Source: Pseudomaricurvus sp. HS19 (GTDB lineage: Bacteria; Pseudomonadota; Gammaproteobacteria; Pseudomonadales; Cellvibrionaceae). Taken from it: a stretch of DNA of 64,000 bases. Position numbers and translations under genes: made by a program. The stretch covers positions 62,001 through 126,000 of the forward strand of contig NZ_WVVW01000010.1 in NCBI RefSeq assembly GCF_009857815.1, in the 5' to 3' direction. Under the pieces are notes generated by a model that did not search any database, had not been told where the DNA came from, and worked only from the letters and a program-made list of their open reading frames with translations. This document shows, piece after piece, positions 1 to 8,791 of the stretch. Numbering within the stretch: position 1 is the stretch's first letter; each line of letters opens with the position of its first letter.

Positions 1-2
1 AC

Positions 3-371
3 GATATCCTGCAGCGCAAACCCCGCGATTGTGAGGCCCTGACCTACAAGGCGGACGCGGTACTGGAGCTGCACGAACCGCAGTGGGCGGTGAACCTGTG
101 TCGCCAGGCGCTGGATATCGACCCGGATAACGCTCACGCCTTCTATCAACTGGCTTGCGCCTGCACGGTGCTGCAACAGCCGGAAGAGGCGCTGAACTAC
201 CTGCAGCAGGCAATTGAATTGCGCGATGACTACCGCGAACAGGTGCTGGTGGATCCGGCCCTGCAGCCTCTGCATGAACATGCCGCTGCCCGGCTCCTGC
301 TGGGCTTGCGGGACAGGGAGCCGGGTGCCGGGTCGGAAACAATAAAAACAATGGAGGCTGAGCCCGCGTAA
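3..371 (+). CDS. C-terminal part of a TPR-repeat protein (5' end cut by window)
   Basis: The frame is open from the left edge and ends at a TAA at 369-371, so only the last 122 residues are visible. A GTG at 90 could start a short ORF, but coding character continues to the edge. The visible part has one clear tetratricopeptide helix pair (NAHAFYQLACACTVLQQPEE and following), preceded by another likely repeat. TPR arrays bind other proteins, and nothing here tells the partner. The stop lies 2 nt before the start of the symporter gene, so the two are probably cotranscribed. Confidence 0.75.
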   Translation, partial: DILQRKPRDCEALTYKADAVLELHEPQWAVNLCRQALDIDPDNAHAFYQLACACTVLQQPEEALNYLQQAIELRDDYREQVLVDPALQPLHEHAAARLLLGLRDREPGAGSETIKTMEAEPA

Positions 372-373
372 CC

Positions 374-1786
374 ATGGTTATCTCTTTTATTATCTGTCTT
401 GCGGTGTTCGCACTGATTGGCATCTCGTCGGTGATCAGTAGCCGCGGAACCAAGGCCGATTACTATCTGGCCAGCTCCAGTGTGCGTCCCTGGCTGGTGG
501 GGCTCAGTGCGGTGGCCACCAACAACAGCGGTTACATGTTTATTGGTGTTATCGGCTACACCTATGTCACCGGCCTGGCGTCGGTGTGGTTGATGGTGGG
601 CTGGCTGCTGGGTGATTACCTGGCGTCGCTCTACGTACACAGACGTCTGCGCGACGCCACCCAGAGCAGTGGTGAGGTCAGTTACTCGGCGGTGCTGGCC
701 AACTGGTATGGGCAGAATCACTCACAGTTACAGCGGGTGATCGGACTGGTATCCCTGCTGTTTCTGATCACCTATGCCTCTGCGCAGTTGCTGGCCGGCA
801 GCAAGGCGTTGCACGTGCTGTTTCACTGGCCCCTGTGGTCGGGGGCGGTAATGGGGGCGGTGATGGTGTGCGCCTACTGTTTCGCCGGCGGTATCCGTGC
901 GTCCATCTGGACGGATGCAGCGCAGTCGGTGGTGATGATGCTGGCCATGGGGTTGTTGCTGTTTACGGCGGTGCAACACCTCGGTGGCGGCAGTGAGGTG
1001 CTGCAGCAGTGGCAGCAGATCGACGGCTTTATGAACTGGGTGCCCCGGGACTTGCCGTTTCCCGGTTGGGTTGGCGGGTTGATGTTTGCGCTAAGTTGGT
1101 TGGTGGCGGGCTGGTCAGTGATCGGGCAGCCCCATGTCATGGTGCGTTTTATGACCCTCGACGATAACCACGGCATGAACCGCGCCCGCGTCTGGTACTA
1201 CCTCTGGTTCACTATCTTTTATGCCATGGCCACGGCAGTGGGGATGTTGTCCCGGCTCTTCCTTGCCGATACCGGTAGTTTCGATGCCGAGCTGGCGCTG
1301 CCGACCCTGGCTATGGAGTTGCTGCCGGCGGCGCTGGTGGGGTTGATCCTGGCCGGTATCTTCGCCGCCACCATGTCCACGGCAGACTCCCTGGTGCTGA
1401 GTTGCTCGGCGGCCATTACCCATGACCTGGTGCCGCACCGGATTGAACGCCCGCTGTTGTTAAAGCTGGTAACCGTAGCGGTCACCGGTGTGGCCCTGTT
1501 GCTGGCCCTGTCAGGCAGCCAGAGTGTCTTCAGTATGGTGATTCTCGCCTGGTCCGGCCTGGGCAGTGCCTTTGCGCCGCTGCTGCTGGCGCTGTGTCTC
1601 GGGGCGCGCCCCGGCCAGGGGCTGAGTCTGTTGGCACTGGTGGCGGGACTGGCAGTCGCCATTGGCTGGCGTCAGTTGGGCTGGCATGCCCACGTCTACG
1701 AAGGGCTGCCGGGTGTGCTGGCGGGACTGCTGGTGTTGCTGCCCGCCATTCTCCGTCGCCCGCGAGCGGTTACGGCGCAGGCTTGA
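374..1786 (+). CDS. Sodium:solute symporter (SSF/PutP-like family)
   Basis: A 470-residue, very hydrophobic protein with about 12-13 predicted membrane helices. It begins with the SSF-type N-terminus (first helix, then a SSRGTKADYYLA segment and the NNSGYMFIG region in the second helix) and carries the family segment around FAATMSTADSL near residue 335. SSF proteins couple Na+ entry to uptake of proline, sugars, carboxylates or other small solutes. The substrate cannot be read from the sequence. The start is the ATG 2 nt after the preceding TPR gene. The 3' end overlaps the convergent lipase gene by 17 bp. Confidence 0.88.
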   Translation: MVISFIICLAVFALIGISSVISSRGTKADYYLASSSVRPWLVGLSAVATNNSGYMFIGVIGYTYVTGLASVWLMVGWLLGDYLASLYVHRRLRDATQSSGEVSYSAVLANWYGQNHSQLQRVIGLVSLLFLITYASAQLLAGSKALHVLFHWPLWSGAVMGAVMVCAYCFAGGIRASIWTDAAQSVVMMLAMGLLLFTAVQHLGGGSEVLQQWQQIDGFMNWVPRDLPFPGWVGGLMFALSWLVAGWSVIGQPHVMVRFMTLDDNHGMNRARVWYYLWFTIFYAMATAVGMLSRLFLADTGSFDAELALPTLAMELLPAALVGLILAGIFAATMSTADSLVLSCSAAITHDLVPHRIERPLLLKLVTVAVTGVALLLALSGSQSVFSMVILAWSGLGSAFAPLLLALCLGARPGQGLSLLALVAGLAVAIGWRQLGWHAHVYEGLPGVLAGLLVLLPAILRRPRAVTAQA

Positions 1787-2687
1787 GGTAGCGCTCCCGA
1801 TCGTTGTAGTTGATCTGCTGCTCACGCTGCAATTTGGGGCGGATGTGGGCGAGGTAGTGCACCATATAGTGTTCGGTGACACTCTCCTCGCCGATGTTGT
1901 CCCAGAAGGAATCCAGTGATTCCCTCATTGCCTGATGCTGTTGCAGGTAAGCGTAAAAGGGGCCTGGCAGTAACACCACTTCGCGGCCAAAGTGTTCATA
2001 GCGTCCATGTACCGAGTCCAGCAGATCCACTGGCGGCAGGTCCGGCACCACATCGTTCTCATCCACCACCCTGGTCAGCGGCAGGAAGTCGTACTTCTCC
2101 GCTCCCGCTCCATTGGTCACTTTGGGCTGGCCAAAATTCATTGACGGCAGCAGCCGGTAACCGTCCTCGTGCAGGTAGAGCATCAGCAGGGTGCTGATGG
2201 CGGCTCCCAGGGAGTGGCCGGTAACAACGGTGTCGTAACCTGGCTCAAGGAATGGCTTGATGTCCTGGTAGAGGGCCAGCGTGTCGGCATCAAAGCCGCT
2301 GTGCACAAAGATACCGAGTCTGGGATTGCGGGAAGTGAGATAGTCCGCGTCCTCCTTGACGTTGGTGAGGTTGTCGGTGCCGCGCACGCTGATGATCTGC
2401 CGTTTCGACGCGTCGTCACGCTCCAGAAAATATTGCACATCGGTGCCTGCGGGGGTTGCCACACGAACCACCTGCGGAAACCGCTGCTGAATCTCTGTTG
2501 CCGGCTGATAGGCGGCCGAGGCCCGCTCTGCAAACCACAATACCTGACCAAAATCGACGTCAGCTGCGATAGCCGGTGGGCACAGGATTGGCAGGCTGAC
2601 GAGCGATAAAAGTACAGCGAGCTGCTTGCATGTCGAAGCAGAGGTGTACAGGCGCAGTTTACGAAGTGCATTAATTACGGGCGTCAT
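1770..2687 (-). CDS. Secreted class 3 lipase-like alpha/beta hydrolase
   Basis: About 305 residues from the ATG at 2687. I prefer this start to the ATG at 2735 because it places a typical signal peptide (basic region, hydrophobic LAVLLSLVSLPILC core, AIAAD cleavage region) at the N-terminus. The nucleophile elbow GHSLG places the catalytic serine near residue 159, as in lipase class 3 (PF01764). A downstream VVDENDVVPDLPP segment probably supplies the acid. The protein should act in the periplasm or outside the cell on acyl esters, substrate unknown. It converges on the symporter with a 17-bp overlap of coding ends. Confidence 0.82.
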   Translation of the reverse strand: MTPVINALRKLRLYTSASTCKQLAVLLSLVSLPILCPPAIAADVDFGQVLWFAERASAAYQPATEIQQRFPQVVRVATPAGTDVQYFLERDDASKRQIISVRGTDNLTNVKEDADYLTSRNPRLGIFVHSGFDADTLALYQDIKPFLEPGYDTVVTGHSLGAAISTLLMLYLHEDGYRLLPSMNFGQPKVTNGAGAEKYDFLPLTRVVDENDVVPDLPPVDLLDSVHGRYEHFGREVVLLPGPFYAYLQQHQAMRESLDSFWDNIGEESVTEHYMVHYLAHIRPKLQREQQINYNDRERYLKPAP

Positions 2688-2892
2688 GGCGGGTGTGGCA
2701 ATCCTTTGTGGGTGATCTTGTGGCCGCAAATCCATTGCCGCTGCAGGGCGGTTGGTGATGGCGGGACGATGACATTGTCGGCTTGACAGTTATGGGTTGG
2801 TGGACAGGGACACTGGCGACATTTATTCTCTCCGTCGGATATAGTATCAACTTGTGAGCCGCTGTGGATGGCGCATCGCGCTAATCGATAAC

Positions 2893-4734
2893 ATGTCGAG
2901 AAAAACTATCAAAAATCTGTGGTGGTTCTGTTGCTGGATGTTGCTGGCCAGCGTTGCCATTGGTGAGGCCGCGCAGGATGTGCTGGTGCCTGATGAGCTG
3001 CGCCCGTGGCAGGTCTCGGGGCAGGAAAACGGTGAGCGCCTGGTGGGGCAGGTACTGGTGTGGCACGACGAGATGGCCACCGCAGAGCTCGCCGATGCCG
3101 AGCGGGCTCTTGCCCGCTACCGGTTTGAGCCGTTGCGGCATACCCGGTCCAGCGGCCTGCTGTCCGGTCACCTGTGGACCTACATGCGACTGGAAAATCC
3201 CTCCACCCAGCGCCGCGAAGTGCAGCTTGAGTATGTGGATCACCAGCTGGTGAACCTGGACGCTTATGAGCGTCGGCTACACGATGATGCACAGACCCGT
3301 TTTCAACCCCTCGCCAGCCTGGCGATGGACGCCCCGTTTTATGAGCGCCTGGTGCCCCACCACCGGCTGGTGGTGCCGGTAGTTCTCGAGCCGGGGGAAA
3401 CCCGGGAGCTGTTGATGCAGATGCGCTTCCCGGAGAAAGGCTTTTTCTTTCCCAGCCTGCGTATCTGGTCGCCGGACAACCTGCGTCAGGCGCAGCTGGC
3501 TGAGTTGATGCTGGTCGCCTTCCTTGCGGGCGGACTGCTGTTAATGGCGCTGGTGTCGGTAACCGTAGGCGTGGCCACCGGTGAACGTCTCTTTTTTGCC
3601 TACAGCCTCTATGCCCTGACCAAGATCGCGCTGTGGTGGACCATGGCGGGTTTCACCCATCAGTTTGTGCTGTCGGAAAACTACCACTGGAGCTATATCT
3701 CCATTACCGGAGCGCTGGTGATTGCCACCGGACTCTGGTTTGCACGCCACTTCCTGCAATCCAATCGCTACACGCCGAAACTCGACTACCTGCTGCAGAG
3801 CATGATGTGGCTGGCGGTGGTACTGGTGGTGGCGGCTATGTTCCAGTTGCAGGCGATGGCGGTGATCCTTATTACGCTGCTGCTGTTTATGTACCCGCTG
3901 GTGTGCCTGGGTGGTGTGCTGCGCTGGCTGCAGGGGGTAAAAGAGGCTGGTGTGTTTGCCCTGGCCTGGGCTTTCCTGGTGGCCGGGCTGGTGGCACAGG
4001 CGCTGCGCGACCTGGGCTATGTGGAGCACAATTTCGTTAACTATTACTGGCCGGCGGTGGGCTCCTACACCGAGATGGTGGTGATCCTGATTGCCATGGG
4101 CATGAGTCTCAACCGCCTGCGTACCGAAAAGGATGCCGCCGAGCAGCGCTACCTGATCCAGCTGGAGAACACCAAGACCGAACTGGAAGCGCTGGTACTG
4201 GAACGCACCCGTGAACTGGAGAAGGCCAAGGCCGCCGCGGAACAGGAAGCGCTTACTGACGTGCTGACGGGTGCCGACAATCGCCGCAGTTTTTTCCGCA
4301 AGGCGTCCCAGCTGCTGGAGCGCAGTCGCCACCGCAGTGCCTCCTTCAGCATCCTGGTATTTGACCTGGACCACTTCAAGGTGATCAACGATACCCACGG
4401 TCACAAGGTGGGTGACCAGGCGCTGCGACTGTTTGCCAAAACCGTACAGATCGAGATTCGCGATACCGATATTTTTGGTCGCCTGGGGGGTGAGGAATTT
4501 GCCCTGCTGTTGCCAGGCAGTAATGACGCTGCCATGCAGACTGCCGAACGCCTGCGACAGGTGGTGGAGCGCCTGCGGGTGATTGCCGGTGAGGCAGAGA
4601 TTCGCTTTACCACCAGCGTGGGTGTGGCCCACTACCGCGGCGAACGCAATATCGAAGACCTGATCTACAAGGCCGATGTGGCGCTCTACGATGCCAAGGA
4701 AGCGGGCCGCAACTGCGTGCACCTGGCGGATTGA
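2893..4734 (+). CDS. 7TMR-DISM sensor diguanylate cyclase
   Basis: A 613-residue protein: signal peptide, a periplasmic beta-rich sensor domain (7TMR-DISMED2-like, about residues 30-200), seven membrane helices (about 210-400), a short coiled coil and a C-terminal GGDEF domain. The active-site motif is GGEEF (532-536), and an intact RxxD inhibition site (RDTD, 523-526) lies five residues before it, so it should make c-di-GMP and be product-inhibited. I chose the ATG at 2893 over the upstream GTG at 2854 because the signal peptide begins there. No EAL domain is present. It is transcribed alone, divergent from the lipase. Confidence 0.88.
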   Translation: MSRKTIKNLWWFCCWMLLASVAIGEAAQDVLVPDELRPWQVSGQENGERLVGQVLVWHDEMATAELADAERALARYRFEPLRHTRSSGLLSGHLWTYMRLENPSTQRREVQLEYVDHQLVNLDAYERRLHDDAQTRFQPLASLAMDAPFYERLVPHHRLVVPVVLEPGETRELLMQMRFPEKGFFFPSLRIWSPDNLRQAQLAELMLVAFLAGGLLLMALVSVTVGVATGERLFFAYSLYALTKIALWWTMAGFTHQFVLSENYHWSYISITGALVIATGLWFARHFLQSNRYTPKLDYLLQSMMWLAVVLVVAAMFQLQAMAVILITLLLFMYPLVCLGGVLRWLQGVKEAGVFALAWAFLVAGLVAQALRDLGYVEHNFVNYYWPAVGSYTEMVVILIAMGMSLNRLRTEKDAAEQRYLIQLENTKTELEALVLERTRELEKAKAAAEQEALTDVLTGADNRRSFFRKASQLLERSRHRSASFSILVFDLDHFKVINDTHGHKVGDQALRLFAKTVQIEIRDTDIFGRLGGEEFALLLPGSNDAAMQTAERLRQVVERLRVIAGEAEIRFTTSVGVAHYRGERNIEDLIYKADVALYDAKEAGRNCVHLAD

Positions 4735-4776
4735 TCTGCTCGCGTCAGGCAGTTTCCGGCACAAGCCTTACTTCCC

Positions 4777-4877
4777 CGTCATGGCGAGCGCTTTTCAGCG
4801 ATGACGCCATCCATGTCTCGCACGGTATCCGGTGCTCCGCAGTAGACATGGATCGCCGCGCTGCGCTCGCGATGACG
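4777..4877. repeat. Nested inverted-repeat element (MITE/REP-like)
   Basis: The outer arms CGTCATGGCGAGCGC (4777-4791) and its near-complement (4863-4877) match at 14 of 15 positions. Inside them ATCCATGTC (4810-4818) pairs exactly with GACATGGAT (4845-4853). The sequence resembles dispersed intergenic repeats of proteobacteria that read CGTCAT..GCGAGCG. It sits in the 324-bp gap between the diguanylate cyclase and the catalase-like gene, where I see no credible gene. Confidence 0.6.
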
Positions 4878-4924
4878 GTTCTGGGTGTTGTCGGCAATAC
4901 GGGTCGTGTTCCAATCCAGGGATT

Positions 4925-4964
4925 GTCATCCCCGCGCAGGCGGGGATCCACAGGCGGGGATCCA
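4925..4964. repeat. Short palindrome plus 14-bp tandem duplication
   Basis: CCCCGC (4930-4935) and GCGGGG (4940-4945) form a 6-bp stem with a 4-nt loop. The segment CAGGCGGGGATCCA is repeated in tandem at 4937-4950 and 4951-4964. This matches the widespread GTCATCCCCGCG..GCGGGGATCCA intergenic repeat type. It lies just downstream of the nested inverted repeat at 4777-4877. Confidence 0.6.
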
Positions 4965-5058
4965 CAGGCTGGGTCAGCAGCGATTCAGCGAGTGAGCACT
5001 ACCACTGCGAGGGCTGGCAGCCGGGTGAGCTATCAGTGCCAGTTACATCGCTTTGTCG

Positions 5059-6387
5059 TTATTGCGTAGACTTGCCGTCACTCTCTGCATAACTCTTGTC
5101 GCCCTGCGCACCGTACCCTTCGCTGCCACACTCACTCTCCAGCGTGCTGCCATCCACTGGCTGGGCGAGGTGATCGAAGCAGCGTGGCAGTGGCCATTTG
5201 GGTTTATGGATAATCAATCCCTGCTGGTCGCTGCAAGGCTCTTCGGCTCCGGGCACACACCAGCTGTCAGGCTGGGTCACCGCCACCTGATTCTTGCCAT
5301 GACGGAACTGCGATACAGCGTTGTAGACCACGCGGCGGGCGCGGTTGAGGCTGCTCAGTGGTTGCCAGTCGCCAACGCCGTGCCAGGGGTTCATGGAGAG
5401 GTTCTCACAGAACTCCTGCTGCGGCAGGCCGCCCAGCTGTTGCGGGGGGATGTGCAGGCGCGCTACGGGAATAAACGGTGAATCCTGCTCGGACCAGATG
5501 GTGGTGGCGTCGTCCACCGGCATATCGGCGGCGGTCACTTTCGGCTGCACCATAAACTCGAAACAGGCGGCACCGTTTTCCAGTGACTGCTTCACCTGGG
5601 TGGTGAGGAAATCCGGGTGGTCCTTGTTCTCCGCCGGCGGGTAGTGACTGCCGCTGCAGGGACGGCTGGAGAACTTCAGCACGGTGTTGCCGAGCTGATA
5701 GGGCAGCATGGAGTAGTACCGGGTACCCAGCGGGTTGTCGATGCGGGTGGAGACGGTTTGCTTGGCGCGCAGCAACTGCGGCCAGTGCAGGCGCGGTGGC
5801 AACAGCCCGATGAAACCGCCGGTACGATCAAACTTTGCCAGGTAGGTGGCGGTGTCGGCGTAGTCGAACACGTTGCGGTTAAAGAATGCCGGCGAGTTGG
5901 TCATGATGAAGTCCTGGGTTGGCGGCCCGCTGAATTCCGGGGCAATGGGATCGCCCTCTACCCCCATCACTTTCACTGCCATCCCCCGTGCATCCGGCGT
6001 GTTGTCGGGACGCACCAGGAAGTCGCCGTTGGAGAAACGCACCCACGCCTTGTACTCGCGGCCCGGTTCGCTGAGCACGCTGTGGCGGTAGCGGGCGGGG
6101 ATATCACCGTTCACCGTGAAGGTAGCGCGCACGCAGGCGGTGGCCTTGGCGTGGGCGTCGCGGCGGTAGGGCAGGCCGTTGGTTTCCTCTGCGCGGTTGG
6201 AGATGGTCATGGAGGAGTGCATGGCGGAGACAATGGCCTTCTGCTCGCCGGCGGGCAGGCTCAGGTCCAGTTGTTGAACCCACTCCGGTACGCTGGTGGT
6301 ACCGGCGGCATCATCGGCTGCAGCGACTATGGGCAGCAGGGTGCTGAGCAACAGGCCACCCAGGGGGCGCAATATCGTCAGTTTCAT
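5059..6387 (-). CDS. Periplasmic catalase-related heme protein
   Basis: A 442-residue protein with a signal peptide (MKLTILRPLGGLLLSTLLP.., cleavage near AAADD). The core has the fold markers of catalase-related proteins: HAKA with the distal His near residue 79, WVRFSNGD, DARGMAVKV, and TNSPAFF with the Asn near 164. It is not a canonical cytoplasmic catalase: it is exported and lacks the usual C-terminal signatures. The proximal tyrosine could not be assigned with certainty. Its ATG overlaps the stop of the upstream cytochrome gene by 4 nt (ATGA), so the two are translationally coupled and probably act together on peroxide. Confidence 0.8.
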   Translation of the reverse strand: MKLTILRPLGGLLLSTLLPIVAAADDAAGTTSVPEWVQQLDLSLPAGEQKAIVSAMHSSMTISNRAEETNGLPYRRDAHAKATACVRATFTVNGDIPARYRHSVLSEPGREYKAWVRFSNGDFLVRPDNTPDARGMAVKVMGVEGDPIAPEFSGPPTQDFIMTNSPAFFNRNVFDYADTATYLAKFDRTGGFIGLLPPRLHWPQLLRAKQTVSTRIDNPLGTRYYSMLPYQLGNTVLKFSSRPCSGSHYPPAENKDHPDFLTTQVKQSLENGAACFEFMVQPKVTAADMPVDDATTIWSEQDSPFIPVARLHIPPQQLGGLPQQEFCENLSMNPWHGVGDWQPLSSLNRARRVVYNAVSQFRHGKNQVAVTQPDSWCVPGAEEPCSDQQGLIIHKPKWPLPRCFDHLAQPVDGSTLESECGSEGYGAQGDKSYAESDGKSTQ

Positions 6388-8528
6388 GGCTGCACCTCCG
6401 CCCGGGCCTGCAGGTCAAAACGGTGGATGGTCTTTTCGCAGGCTGCCGGACCGGTGGTGTCCTCCGGCGGTGGTGAGTAGTTGTCCCAGTTCATCGGGTC
6501 GCCACCGAGGGCGTCACTGAACTTGGGGTTGCCCATCACTTTCAGGTATTCGATCAGTGCCAGGCGATCAGACGCCGACAGCCGATCACCAATGCGGCCG
6601 GGCATGGCCACGTCGGTAAACAGGTGTCCCTGGTTGCTGTTGCCGTCGACGCTGGTGTCATGCACAAAACTGCCGGGGCCGGCTGCGGTGACGTAACCCA
6701 GTTTCACCGGGTCGTAGTCGCGATTGCCCACGGCGAACCTGGTGGGGCGTTCCTCCAGCGGCGACAGCAGGTCGTAGATGGTTGGTACGGAGCCGTTGTG
6801 CAGGAACGGCGGTGTCGCCCAGACACCGTGCAGCGGACGCGATTTGTAGGCGCGACGGTCGCTGATGCGGAAGGGAACATTGGTGCCGTCGTAATCCGGG
6901 ATCAGCTCGCCGGTGATGCCCTCCTTCTCGTAGATGCGTGGCACCAGGATGTTGAGCAACACCTGCAGTCCCTGTCCGGCGTTGACCGGGCCTGAGCCCG
7001 GTGCCAGCAGGGTGGCGTCGTAACGGGGACGGTTGAAGTTGTCGACGGTGTTGGGGTCGGTGCCCACCACATCCACATCAATCCATGGCACTGACCAGAT
7101 GGTCTCGCGCCAGTCACGACGGTAGGGCTTGCCATCCTTGTAAACCAGGTCGCCGGCCAGGTCCCACTCGGGGTTGCTGCTGGCCTGTCCCGGCAGCAGT
7201 TCGCCTGCCTTGGTGGCCAGCGGCCAGTCGTAGGGTTTGGAGACGTGGGGCCCGTGGCAGAAGGCACACTGGTCGGCAAACAGGGCCTTGCCGTGCCGCG
7301 CCTTGTCGATATCCACGCGACCGAGAATCTCCTCCGGCCAGGCGGGTGGCTTCAGTTTGCGCAGTGTGGTCTCGATGCAGTGCATACCGGTGAGGTCGAT
7401 GGCGGTGTCACCGAAACTGTCGTCAGTGAGCAGTTTGCCATCTTCGTCCACCAGTTTGATGGGGGCCAGCACGCCCAGGGCCTCGCCCAGGTTGCGCGCC
7501 ATCGGCTGATTGGTGAAACCGGAGTACTGTACCCAGTCAAAGCGCCAGATATCCCACATGAAGGGGTAGCTCACCGGGGCGTTGGCAATCTGGTAGTTCT
7601 GCGGTTGCTTGATGTCGTAGCCAAAAACCACGTTGCCGATACGGGCTACGGCATCGGTGCGGCCACGACCCTCTTCCACCGGGTAGAGAGAGATGGCGCC
7701 GGGGCCGCGTACAAAGGCGATGATATTGCCGATAAATTCCCGCACATCCTTGCGCAGCTGATCGCGCGCGGCGTCGTCACCGGGGCCGGCGACACGGTCG
7801 GCAAAGCGGTCCCATTTGGCGGGGTTGATGTAGGTTTCAATGGTGGCGGCGGCCAGGGTGGTAATGAACTCACCGGGTTTGGGGGTGGCGATACTCTGTA
7901 CCGCCTGACCACCATCCACCCGCAGGGCGGTGCCCTTGTAATGCAGCTCGCCGGTGTGGCAGGCGGCGCAGGTGATGTCCAGCCGCACTTTCTGGTTGTC
8001 GGGATTGATATGGCGGGTCAGGCCCACCGCCAGGTTGCCGGGGTTGGCGCTGCTGGCCTGCTGGCCTGGATCGACGATAAAGCCCCAGCCGCGCATGTTA
8101 TCCGGATCGTTGAGCATGCGCGTCGACATGGGCAGTTCCAGGTTGACGTACCAGTCGTAGTCGATGCCCAGCAGCTCGGTACCCTGGGGCGAGTAGTAGT
8201 AGTTCTCACGATCCTGGCTGTCCCAGCCATCGTTGAGGTAGTGCAGCGCGGTGATCTCTTCACGGGTCAGGTTGGGCTGCAGGAACTGCTGCAATTGCTG
8301 GTAGCCCACCACCAGCACAAGCAGCACAATGGCGATGCGTCGCATCCACGGAGTGCCGAGGGAGAGCCAGATCTGCCACAGGGCGTGGCCGATGGCCTTC
8401 AGGCGTTGCCAGCTGCCGCAGAGCAGCTGTTTCAGAAAGCGCCACAGCCAGCTGAGCGTGGCCACAATGATTCCCCGCAGACCACGCCAGAGCGTGCTCC
8501 ATGCTTGTTTAAAATCCATCTTCTTCAT
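6384..8528 (-). CDS. Membrane-anchored di-heme cytochrome c peroxidase-like protein
   Basis: 714 residues from the ATG at 8528. An ATG at 8519 is also possible, and the upstream extension to 8696 looks non-coding. One membrane helix (about residues 62-80) anchors a large periplasmic part with two c-type heme motifs: CAACH (187-191) and CAFCH (421-425). The C-terminal stretch LHGVWATPPFLHNGSVPTIYD is typical of the di-heme cytochrome c peroxidase-like family (thiol-oxidase/MauG relatives). It probably accepts electrons from periplasmic cytochromes and reduces peroxide or another oxidant. It is the first gene of a two-gene operon with the catalase-related protein. Confidence 0.82.
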   Translation of the reverse strand: MKKMDFKQAWSTLWRGLRGIIVATLSWLWRFLKQLLCGSWQRLKAIGHALWQIWLSLGTPWMRRIAIVLLVLVVGYQQLQQFLQPNLTREEITALHYLNDGWDSQDRENYYYSPQGTELLGIDYDWYVNLELPMSTRMLNDPDNMRGWGFIVDPGQQASSANPGNLAVGLTRHINPDNQKVRLDITCAACHTGELHYKGTALRVDGGQAVQSIATPKPGEFITTLAAATIETYINPAKWDRFADRVAGPGDDAARDQLRKDVREFIGNIIAFVRGPGAISLYPVEEGRGRTDAVARIGNVVFGYDIKQPQNYQIANAPVSYPFMWDIWRFDWVQYSGFTNQPMARNLGEALGVLAPIKLVDEDGKLLTDDSFGDTAIDLTGMHCIETTLRKLKPPAWPEEILGRVDIDKARHGKALFADQCAFCHGPHVSKPYDWPLATKAGELLPGQASSNPEWDLAGDLVYKDGKPYRRDWRETIWSVPWIDVDVVGTDPNTVDNFNRPRYDATLLAPGSGPVNAGQGLQVLLNILVPRIYEKEGITGELIPDYDGTNVPFRISDRRAYKSRPLHGVWATPPFLHNGSVPTIYDLLSPLEERPTRFAVGNRDYDPVKLGYVTAAGPGSFVHDTSVDGNSNQGHLFTDVAMPGRIGDRLSASDRLALIEYLKVMGNPKFSDALGGDPMNWDNYSPPPEDTTGPAACEKTIHRFDLQARAEVQP

Positions 8529-8791
8529 CCAGGACTGAATCGCTGCAGGTCGGGCCAGAGCGGGTGGCCGGCATGCAGATCCGTTGTTGTTTTGACAGCG
8601 GCCCGGGCGCGAATGTGATTGCCGGAGCACTGATTCCCCAAAGCCCGAAACTATAGCCTGTTGCCGGGAAGGCCTGCAATGACGGGGGGTAAGCAAAAAA
8701 GAGTTGCTGTGGCCGGGGTTCTGCCCTATATACGTCTCCCCGGCCAGCAGTGTGGACGGCGATTGATCAGTCCCTTTTGGAGAAAGCGTCC

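Noticed and set aside
4731-5092. Short frames in the gap after the diguanylate cyclase gene
   Set aside because: They are made of repeat sequence (4777-4964) and overlap each other.
5059-6387. Canonical KatA/KatE catalase
   Set aside because: Signal peptide, length of 442 and divergent motifs place it in the catalase-related exported group instead.
7245-8618. A 457-codon forward frame over the di-heme cytochrome gene
   Set aside because: It lies wholly opposite the CXXCH-bearing gene and has no motif.
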